Source: Anagrus nilaparvatae (Eukaryota; Arthropoda; Insecta; Hymenoptera; Mymaridae). From it: a DNA stretch of 64,000 nucleotides. Position numbers and translations under genes: made by a program. The notes beneath the pieces are model-generated. The model saw only the letters and a list, made by a program, of their open reading frames with translations, ran no database searches and was not told the DNA's origin. The stretch lies in NCBI GenBank assembly GCA_022575985.1, contig JAKSXM010000228.1, positions 186,001-250,000 on the forward strand, written 5' to 3'. Within the stretch, counting starts at the first letter, position 1. Every line of letters starts with the position of its first letter. This document shows positions 38,201 through 50,200 of this stretch, piece after piece.

Positions 38201-41200
38201 CCTATATCGATATCTTATATTTATATTTTGAAAAGTGAAACTTTAAAATATATGAATAACACGCATTTAAAATAAAAAAATTTTTTGCTGATAGTAAATA
38301 ATCATAAAATTTTTTATCTTAAAACAAGAAAATAAAATAAATATTTTTTTACACAAACCATTGTCTCGTAACTTCTGTGTGCAAAATAAGGTGATTGATT
38401 TACTGGTTCTCTCCATAATCTTGGGCAATTAGGATAATGTGATAAATTAAAATGAACATTGGTCCCACGTAACGCAGCTACAACAATTTCAGTAACTAAT
38501 TCTTGAAGATGTGTTTCATTTACTTCTTTTTTAATTACTCCTACTGGTGCAAGTGACACTTTTACCTTTTTTTTTAAATTAAAAATTAGAAAAATTTATG
38601 AATTTTTAAGTAAAAAAATTTTAATTTACCTCAGGCCATCCATCACAAATTAAGTTAACAAGGAGTTTTTCAGTAATACAAACAATATTCAGACGTGCTC
38701 GAAAACGATTAACATTAACTCTGTAATGGCTTGCTTCAACTTTATCACCATGTTGACTAAATACTTTTAATTGAAATGCTGTTAATGCTTCACAATCACA
38801 TGTTATTCTCTTAAAATTAATAAAAAAAATTGTTAAAAAAAATTGATATTTAAAAATAAGTTTTGTTTATTACTATACTTACAACATCATCTTTAGAATC
38901 ACATTCACAAAATATATTCGATAAAGTTGGTGGATGTGTTTCTGGTAAAATTCGGATAAAATCAATTCCAATGCCATGCTGAAAAAAAGGAATACATATT
39001 TTTACTTGAGAATGGAAAAAATTTAATATTCTGAAAACATGTGAATAAAATTTTATGACAGAGATCTAGTGAATTTGATTGAATTTGAAATGTGATTTTT
39101 TTTTAGCAACATACATTTTTACTTTTTTTAATCAATTTTAATTTTTGACATTTTAACTCAGGCTTAAAATAATTCAACTATACTATATTATAGGTGTGCG
39201 TGATTAACCGAATTTACATTGCCCGAAATTATTAATAAACATTTATAAACTCGTATAAACAGGGAAATTTCCAATTCAAAATTGTAACTTCAGAACCTTA
39301 TATAAACACGTTGAATTTAACAGAAACTCGAGATGACCCGACCCGAAAGTTTGGGTAACCGCACACCACCTTTTATCTAAAATATCCTAGATTCTATACT
39401 ATCTTTCGTTCCTTCCTCAGCCTAAGGCTGAGTCCAGATATAGTGCGATACGCATGCGACAATGAAAAGCGTGCGTTAAAATGTATTAAATCCCTATACT
39501 AAAATCGCACGCTTTTTCATTATCGCATGCGAAACGCGCTGTGTCTGGACTCAGCCTTATAGTTTTGTAGCTCTGAAATATACGAGAGGATAATCTAAAG
39601 TCAAAGACATAAAGGATCCGGGTATGTTGCAGGATAAGTTGAGTGAACGACGCCCGAAATCAAACTTAACCTACAAGTTGTGTAGCATCCAAAAAGTTAT
39701 CAAAAAACTCACTGATTCCCGTTAGAATTAGACCTCTAAACCACGAAAAGCCCCCGAAACCCTAAAAAAAATGTTTTTTTTTTTTTAATTTAATTTCTCT
39801 TCGTGGGGTAAAAAGTCATATTTTTTAATTTTTTAGAAAATATCCTATGGAGAGGGAATAACTTTCTAATACCCAAAAATTAAAAATCTATTATCTCCGT
39901 TTACCCGCGCTTTCACGAGGTTAAACAGTTTATTATTGCGCTAAAAATAGTTTTAAAAAACCATTCTGCAGTTCCAATCATGATATTCTGTTACCTCCGA
40001 TAATTCGCACCTTTGAATTATATTTTTTGAGAAACAGAAAATTAGAAAATAAATGTTAGAGTATCTAAATAGGTCCCAAATTATAGAAAACTTATTAATA
40101 TTAATTTTTAAAATTTCCTCTTTAATTGAAAAAGCTATAAAGAAAGAGGACAGTTGATCAAAGTAAAGAAAACCAAATTTAATAATACTCTATATGTAAA
40201 TTATTAAAAATCAAACTTTTTAACAAAAAATAATTATAATTAATAGACTTGTTTTTTTACATTTGACTTAATTCTTGTAATTATTAATATAAAAATAACT
40301 TTTTTATTTAATTTATTAAAAAATATGTATTTTAATTTTATACATTCATAAAAAATATAATATGCATAAATTGTAAAAAAGAAGGGATAAATTAACGCGA
40401 AAGAGTTATCTTAATTATTATTTTTTCACCGATAAGATATATCTAATCATAATAGTTACACCAATATTACACCGAAGTTGAATTTACCTAAAATGATGAA
40501 GATTATACTTGCTTTAATTTGTTACATTGTATTTTCTACCGTAAGTAAACTAATTTTTATAATTATTTTAAATTTAAATCAATAATAAGTCAAATAACTA
40601 GATTTTTTTAAATATAAATTTTTTGTAAAAACTTTTGGTCCATACTCTATAGCCATATTTAGTCAATAAGCTAGGCCATATTTAAGAAACAAATATTATT
40701 CAGGGCAAAACACTATCCCATATTTATATCAAATTGTCTGGGCTAAATTTTTACCAGATAAACTAAAATTACGTTTTAAATTAAGGCTATCCTAAATGTG
40801 TCGGTAAAAATTTCTTAAATGCTGGCTTTCTTTTTTAAGCTGTAAAAAGAACAAAAAAAATATTTTAGGCTTTAAAGAATGATTTTTTCAAGGGAATGAA
40901 TCAATATGAAGCCACAAATTTTATTAGAAATGGATAGGCGACTTTTTTCAAAATGAACTCTGCCTTACCGACTCAATGTTAAAAGCATAGGGGTTTAGGA
41001 TGGCGTTAATTATTTTCCCCAAAAAAATACTTATCCCTGTATTTATAACTTTATACAAGAGAAAGTTCCATTTTTCGAAATTACTCTATATTCAAAACAT
41101 TGATTCAAAATTATAGTTTATTATTCATCGTAAATTCATTTGGTCGCGGATTGAAAAATTTCATTTGTGTTTAAGGTACCTTCTAGAGCACCTTAGAAGG

Positions 41201-44200
41201 TACCTAAGGCTGGTTCTACAATAACCTGCAAACGCAAATATTTAGACACACATATTTAGGCAAATTGATGCGCAAAAACTATTTTAAATCTGCTGGGCAT
41301 CGCTGGCATTCATAAATGCACCGTGTAATTGCCGATTTGTAGCTATTTTAGAAGGTTCCTAATGGATTTTTTTTCTTGCTCAAATAATTGCAAATGGACC
41401 GCTTCGTGCATAATAAACGACTAAATTTTTTTGTTAAAAAGTTTTTGTTAGCAACAGAAATATTTTTCGCTCACTACAAGCAGAATTCTATTAGCCAAAA
41501 ACGGAAATTCATTAGCAGCAAAAAAATCCGCTTGCTGCATTATGATTTTTTTCAGCATATAAACTATTTAAAAGAAAGAACGCTGAAATCTTTAATTTAA
41601 AATTAATTAATATTTATTTTTTAAACAGCAAGCTCATGCAAATCCACAAACTGACAAATTAAAATCTGATACAATTACAGTCTTAGATAAATCTAAGAGT
41701 ATCATTGATGAAGCAATTCGAAATGGAAGAAAATTTACATTATCCGTTTACGAAAATGTCCGATTAATAGCAAATGACATTAACTTAAAAGCTGGTTTAA
41801 GATTAGACCAGCTAATGGATGATGTAAGTGTCATTTTTATAAAAATTTAAACATTTTCATATTTTTAATTTTTAATCAAATAAATATATTAAAGGTAAAT
41901 GAAAGACATCACAATATGGCACAGCAGGCTCAAGTTTTAAAACTTGATACAAGAAGTTGCACCAACGAAATAAAAGATTATCAAGATAAAATTACTCATA
42001 CAAAAAATGTTGTTCAAACTTGCACAGATGAATATATCCAAAAAGTAAAAACAGTTCTTGACAAAATAGATGCTTTTAAAGTACCTGCTAGTCAAGCGAT
42101 AGAGGCGTTAAGAAAAGAAACAAATAATTGTGGAATAAATACTGCTGATACTATTGCTGTTTTATGTTTAGAAAAAGTAAGTACGCTTAACGTTACAACC
42201 AGATTAAAATCTTTTAAAAATTGTATTAAGTTAATTTTTCATCATTTTAAGGTCTATAAAAAAGCAATGAATTATCTCGAAAAAGATACACCGTATATTA
42301 AATCATCCATATATCTTTATCGAACCCAAATATTAACTACAGGTAATGATATGGCTGATTGCTATCCAAGAACAAGTATAACAATGTTTGATCGAACTTC
42401 TGCGATTGCTGGAAAATTAGCATCTAACTGTTTAAAGGCTTTGGTTAATCAATCAAAGAATTAAATTGACTTGTTTTTTAAAAGATAATATAAATATCAA
42501 AATAAAATCACAAATATATTTTTCAAAAGGTTCTTAATTTTTTTAACCTTCTTCCCCCCGACGAATTGTCCTGAGATCTCTAGAGATCTCCAGAGATCTC
42601 CGGAGATCTCCAGAGATCTCTAAATTGGGGAGATCTCGGGAGATCTCTAGAGATCTCTGGAGATCTCTGAAGATCTCTGGAGATCTATAAACTTGTTTTT
42701 AATTATTTCAAATGATTGAAGCTTATTATGCTAAAAATGCTTATAAATAGCTCCAACAAGCCTACATTATTCATAATACATGTAAAAAAAATTCAAGCTG
42801 TATTTATACATAGCTAAACCATCAAAATTTGCCTTTTAATCAAACGAAAATCTGTAAAAATATTATTTTTTTCTATAATTATTACGAAAATTGAAGCTAA
42901 ACTTAGGTTTCTGACAAAAGATTTTTAAAAAGTGAATTACTATTAATATGATTAATAAAACTTGTATATTTTAAAGCTCAAAAAGCACTCTATGTCAATA
43001 AAATCATAATTTGCTTATGGAGAAATTGAAGAAATTTCAAAGATTTAAATCATTTCAACTGTTTGGAGATATTATTCAGAATTGAAGAATCCTTTTTCAT
43101 TAAATAGACAAATAATTTATCATATATAACTTCAGTTCTCTTGAAAGAACCTACTGAATCTCGAGCCAAGTGCCCCAACTTTACATGAGAAGGGGATTCT
43201 TAGACGAATATTTTAAATTTTGCTGTAACTTTACTTTTCCACCAAATAACTTCCTGAGTCTTATTTTTCTGATCACAAACGAATTAATGAAATATTGCGA
43301 ATAAACATTTAAAGCGTTTAATATCACATATAAACAAAATTTTTTATTATTATTACTGCTAACTTTTATCATAACTGTCTTTCTAACTTAAATTACTATA
43401 AAATAAAAAATGAACAAAGTAGCGTGTTATTTTGTCGAAATTTCCGAAAACCGGCCTCTTTACAATATCAAAAATGGTCTATCAGGGATAGTTAAAAAAT
43501 TAAAATACAATTTTTTACCAAATGTTTAAATTACTGCTAAAATTAGAATTTATCGCATATACCCAGAAAAGTAAAGAATGACCCAAATCGCACGTAAATT
43601 ACTACCTGAGGCGAAGCTTTTTTTATGACCCAGGGTCATATACGATATTTCTGTGTCCGTTGAAGGAAAAAATTTTTATAAGCTTCAAATTTTTTAAAAT
43701 GTTTACTTGCAATATTTCTTAAAATCATTTGTGAGATTTCGCGATTAAAGGTTAGAATCCCAATTGAAATATTTTATAAAATATCAAAAATCACTATCTT
43801 TAAAGAATTATAACTTGAAACTTGAAAATAGTTAAGATTTGTAGTTCTGTTATATGAAATCCATTTTAATCGAAAATGGTCCAGTTAGCACAATGAGAAG
43901 TTTTAGGTTATTTTTTGTAGTTATTAAACATTTTTATTAATTACTTACGTTTTGCGGGTCGTTGAACGCAAGTATGATATCAGTTTTTATCTAAGATGAC
44001 CAAGTTGCCCATAATAAGCAACATTAGGTTATCTTTTGCGTTTTCTTAGATGTTTATTTTTGTGAGTAGAAAAATAAGACTCAGGAAGTTATTTGGTGGA
44101 AAAGTAAAGTTACAGCAAAATTTAAAATATTCGTCTAAGAATCCCCCTCTCATGTAAAGTTGGGGCACTTGGCTCGAGATTCAGTAGGTTCTTTCAAGAG

Positions 44201-47200
44201 AACTGAAGTTATATATGATAAATTATTTGTCTATTTAATGAAAAAGGATTCTTCAATTCTGAATAATATCTCCAAACAGTTGAAATGATTTAAATCTTTG
44301 AAATTTCTTCAATTTCTCCATTAGCAAATTATGATTTTATTGACATAGAGTGCTTTTTGAGCTTTAAAATATACAAGTTTTATTAATCATATTAATAGTA
44401 ATTCACTTTTTAAAAATCTTTTGTCAGAAACCTAAGTTTAGCTTCAATTTTCGTAATAATTATAGAAAAAAATAATATTTTTACAGATTTTCGTTTGATT
44501 AAAAGGCAAATTTTGATGGTTTAGCTATGTATAAATACAGCTTGAATTTTTTTTTACATGTATTATGAATAATGTAGGCTTGTTGGAGCTATTTATAAGC
44601 ATTTTTAGCATAATAAGCTTCAATCATTTGAAATAATTAAAAACAAGTTTAGAGATCTCCAGAGATCTTCAGAGATCTCCAGAGATCTCCCGAGATCTCC
44701 GGAGATCTCCCCAATTTAGAGATCTCTAGAGATCTCAGGACAATTCGTCGGGCCCTTAATTTTTAAAAATACTGTATTTTTATTGTATTATAGTATAGGC
44801 CTGGAGCATGGTTTTATTTGCGATTTTTTTTGAAAGCATGTCCATGGAATTTTTCGAAGGTAATTTTAGTTTTTGGGCTCGCTGATTCCAAATCCGAAGT
44901 CCGTTTTGACCTACCGTGGTCCAATTTTGCGTAATTGTCCATTTTAGGTAATTTTTAACGTTTTCTTGCCATTTTTTGTTAAAATTTTTAATATATTACC
45001 ATTTTTCTCACACTACTCTAATGTTTTTTGGGTCTCTATACCTAATTATCATATCTACACATACAAAAAAAAAATGGTAGCACATAATAAGGATTCTTAG
45101 GCTATTTTTCACCCTTTTTGGACTAATTTTAGCTATTTTTATAAAATTATACCAATTTTTATCTACAGCTTCTGGTTCTGAATTGCCTATTATGGGCCAC
45201 TGGACATTATTTGTTAAAAAAAAATGTGTTATTTGCGTTTAGTGACCCGAAAGTCACAAGCTGTAGAAAAAAATTGGTATTAGTTCATAAAAATAGCTTA
45301 AATTACCTCAAAGCTTAAATTACTTTAAAATACTCGAAAACCAGAAGCTGTAGATAAAAGTTGGTATAATTTCATAAAAATAGCTAAAATCAGACCAAAA
45401 AAAGCGTGAAAAATAGCCTAAGAATCCCTATTATGGGCTACCATTTTTTTGTATGAGTAGATATGATAATTAGGTATAGAGACCTAAAAAACATTAGTGT
45501 AGTGTGAGAAAAATTGTAATATATTAATAATGGTAATGGTAATATATTAAAAATTTTAACAAAAAATGGCAAAAAAACATTAAAAATGACTTAAAATGGT
45601 CAATTACGCTAAATTGGACCACGTTAGGTCAAAACGGACTTCGGGTTTGGAATCAGCGAGCCCAAAAACTAAAATTACCTTCGAAAAATTCCATGGACAT
45701 GATTTCAAAAAAAATCGCAAATAAAACCATGCTTCAGGCCTATACTGTTAATACCAAAACACATCTGTTCATATCATAGATCCAAATTGTGTCAAGGAAA
45801 ATCAACGACTGTAATAAGAATCATTTCATGCTGATGTAAAATTTATAAATTTGTAATAACAGAACTTTACAATACAGATAAAAAAAATACACTTGATTCC
45901 TCAAAATATTAGGGGCCGTTCATAAAATACGTAGCACAAAATTTCAACATTTTTTATGCCCTCTACCTCTATTGTAACACACCGTAACAAATAATCTGAC
46001 CTCTCCATTCCCTAGGATTTCGTTACGTAACATCGATAAAATAAATTTCGAACATAGTTATTGCAAAAAAAAAGTAAGAAAAGATTGTTTTTTAAATTTT
46101 TCCTTATTTTTATAATGAAATTCTTCTTGTCACAATCAACATATAATTTATAATGAAAATAATATTTTAAGTTTTGCTTATAATAAAAAAAAACCGCCTT
46201 TTTTATTTTGTAAAAAATTTTCTGTAACCAGGCACGTAGCCAGGGAGGGCTGGACCAAATAACGGTTTTTTTAGGTTTTTGGGGGCCTGCCGTGGCCTAG
46301 AAGTCTAATTCCAACGGGAATGGATGAGTTTTTGATAACTTTTTGGATGCTATTACTTAGGTTAGATTTCTTTTTAGGGGGCCAAATTAGTATACTTATG
46401 CAGCAACATCCTTTGAATTAAATTTTTTGAGAAACAAAAAATTATAAAATTAATGTCAGACTATTTAAATAAGCAATTATAGAAAATTATTAATATTAAT
46501 TTTTAAAATTTCCTCATGAATTGAAAAAGCTATAAAGGAAGAGGACAGTTGATCAAAGTAAATAAAACCAAATTTAATAATACTCTGTACATAAATTATT
46601 GAAAATAAACAATTTTAACAAAAAAAATTTATACAAATATCGATAAGACCGAGGATAAAACAAAGAATAATTGTTTTTTGGAATTTATACCATTTTATTT
46701 GAACTGCTAAACAAAGAAAAAATATTTTAATAAAGCAAATTTAAATAAGAAAATTAGTAGCTAACGTATTTGATAATATTACACAGCAAAAATTTTATTC
46801 AATCAAAATTCTAATGTAAAGTAAATACATTAAAATTTTTGTTAATTTACTAATGTGATAAAATACCCGATAAAATATGCGCAAAAACGGCCAATGGTAA
46901 TTAAAATAAAACAAATTTTTGCAATTTTTAAAATTATGTTTTGTTTTTATGAAGCATCAGGTGTAAAATAATTATAATTAATTGACTATTATTTAATACT
47001 TTGTTTTATACATTTGACTTAATTCTTGTAATTAAATTAATATAAAAATAACTTTTTTATTTAATTTTTTAAAAACAATTTATAATTTGATGTTTATAAA
47101 AAATATAATATGCATAAACTGTAAAAAAGAAGGGATAAATTAACGCGAGAGTTATCTTAATTATTATTTTTTCACCGATAAGATATATCTAAGCATAATA

Positions 47201-50200
47201 GTTACACCAATATTACAGCAACGTTCAATTTACCTAAAATCATGAAGATTTTACTTGCTTTAATTTATTACATTGTATTTTGTGCCGTAAGTAAACTAAT
47301 TTTTATAGATTAATTTATGTTCATAAACAAAATCTATTAGGGTGAATTTAGATGTGCTTCTTATCTTCTTACTTCTTATGATTATTAGCGCGCTAAAATT
47401 TGAATTTAATTTCTTTATTATAAAAATTGCATCATAAAATGAAAATATATTATTAAAAAATGTTTTTTTGCAAAGAGTGACCTTAAAACAACAATAAAAA
47501 CATAAATTTTTATTAATAATCGCAAATAAAATCATTGATTTACAATTACTCAAACACATAACCTAACTTTCTGCTGTACTGATAATTACGTTAAAACTAG
47601 AACAAAAATTAATTTTAATGATTTGTTTGATTAATTATTAACTTCAAATTAAATAATAAACATTTTCCCGTGTTAAAATTAGGAAAATTGGATAATTTAA
47701 TGAAATTAATTTAAATTTTAGCGCTAAAAAGCATAAAAAGTAGGAAGATAAGAAGCCCATCTAAATTCACCCTTATCCATAAGATTTATTTTAAATTTAA
47801 GTTAATAACAGTGAAGCCACACTATCCGTCGATGTCGATATCAATATCGATATCGAAAAATAAAAATATAGCGGCGCAAAATTCAAATAATTTTTTTTTT
47901 AATTAAAAAATTGCTAAAAATAATGTTTTAATCTTGGTTTTAATCATAAAATAAGTAAATAAAACGCAAAATCAGTCTAAATATAATAATTTTTTACTAA
48001 ATTTTAATAAGAATGTTGTTATATTAACGTGTATTTTGATACCATAACAAGTTATTTATTTTTGAGGTTATGATATCAAAATATTCGTTAATATACCAAT
48101 ATTTATTTATTAAAATTGAGTCAAAATTAGTTGTTTTGCACTGATTTAACGTTTTATTTATTTATTTCATGATGAAAACATTATATTTAGCAATTTTTTA
48201 ATAAAAAACAAAAATTATTTGAATTTTGCGCCGCTATATTTTTATTTTTCGATAACGAAATCGGCATCGACGAATAGTGTAGCTTCACTGTAATAATTAA
48301 AAAAACTAGATTTTTTTTTAAGATATAAATTTAAAATATTTATAAAAACTTTTGGCCCAGACTCTATAGCCATATTTAAGAAACAAATATTATTCTGGGC
48401 AAAAGACTATCCCATATTTATAGCAAATTTTTTGGGCTAATTTTTTATTAGATAAACTAAAATTACGTTTCGAATACATAATTATTTGCCCCCTAAAAAA
48501 CCCTTATTTCTTTACTCACAACTTTCTACAAGAAAATAATGAATTTTTCGAAAATAAGCTATATAAAAAATTATAGCTTATTATTCATCATAAATTCATC
48601 CAATCGTGGCTTGCAAAATTTCATTTAGGCGTAATCTACGTAAGCGTTCGTATACGTATACGCATGCATGCAAATATTCGTATTGTGCCAACCTATGCAG
48701 AGAAAAATAATACATTGCACAATTAGGGAGGAAAAATCAACTTCCGCCCCTGCGTGGCATAACACCCTCGGGGGAGTTTGCGCCTAACGGATTTTTTTTT
48801 CTTTCTCAAATTATTGAAAATTGACCACTGCGAGCATATCCTAAATAAACGAATAAAATTTTTTTCAATCATTTGCAATCGCTAGCAGATTGTTAGGCAA
48901 CAAAAATATTTTTTGCTTACCACAAGCAGAATCTAATTAGCCAAAACCGGAAATTAAGCAACGGAAAAAAAAATCCGCTGCTGCAATATGATTTTTTTTC
49001 AGTATATAAACTATTTGAAAGAAAGCATGCAGAAACCTCTAGTTTAAAATTAATTAATATTTTTTAAATCTAAGAGTGTCATTGATGAAGCAATACGAAA
49101 TGGAAGAAAATTTTCATTATCCGTTTACGAAAATGTCCGATTAATAGCAAAGGATATTAATTTAAAAGCTGCTTTAAGATTAGATCAACTAATGGATGAT
49201 GTAAGTCTCATTTTTATAAAAACTGAAACATTTTTATATTTTTAATTTTTAATTAAATAAATATATTAAAGGTAAATAAAAGACACCACAATATGGCACA
49301 GCAGGCTCAAGTTTTAAAACTTGATACAAGCAGTTGCACCAACGAAATAAAAGATTATCAAGATAAAATTACTCATACAAAAAATGTTGTTCAAACTTGC
49401 ACAGATGAAAATATTAAAAAAGTAAAAGTAGTTCTTGACAAAATTGATGCTTTTAAAGTATCTGCTAGTCGAGCAATAGAGGAGTTGAGAAAAGAAACAA
49501 ATAATTGTGGAAAAAATACTGATGATACTATTTTTGTTTTATGTTTAGAGAAAGTAAGTACACTTACAACAAAATTGAAATATTTTTTGATTGTATTAAA
49601 TTAATCTTTTATCATTTTCAGGTCTATAAAAAAGCACGGAATTACCACGAAAAAGATACACCATACATTAAATCATCCATATATCTTTATCGAACACAAA
49701 TATTAACTACAGCTAACGATATGGTTGATTGCTATCCTAGAACAAGTATAAAAATGTTTGAACGAACATCTGCAATTGCTGGAAATTTAGTATCTAACTG
49801 TTTGAAGGCTTTGATTAATCAATCGCAGAGTTAAATTGACTTGTTTTTTAAATTACAATATTAATATTAAAATTTAATAATAAATATATTTGTTCTTAAT
49901 TTCCTTAACCCTGTTCCTCTTAATTTGTAAAATGCTTTACATGTACATTAATAATACCAAAACTCATCTGTTTATATCTTAGATAAAAATTGTGTGAAGG
50001 CAAATCAAGATTGCAATAGGAATCATTTCGTGCGGATGTAAAATTTCTAATGACAGAACTTTACAATACAGTTATAAAAAATACAGTTGATTCCTTAAAA
50101 TAAGGGGCGTTCATAAAATACGTAACACAAAATTTCAACATTTTTTATGCCCTCTACCTCTATTGTAACACATCGTAACAAATTATCAAAAAAAGAACCA

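Noticed and set aside
42577..42690. Short regularly repeated AGATCTC units resembling a repeat-spacer array
   Set aside because: Units abut without unique spacers and are mirrored at 44640-44740 as transposon arms; not CRISPR.
43181..43372. 63-codon minus frame
   Set aside because: Lies across the arm of the foldback element.
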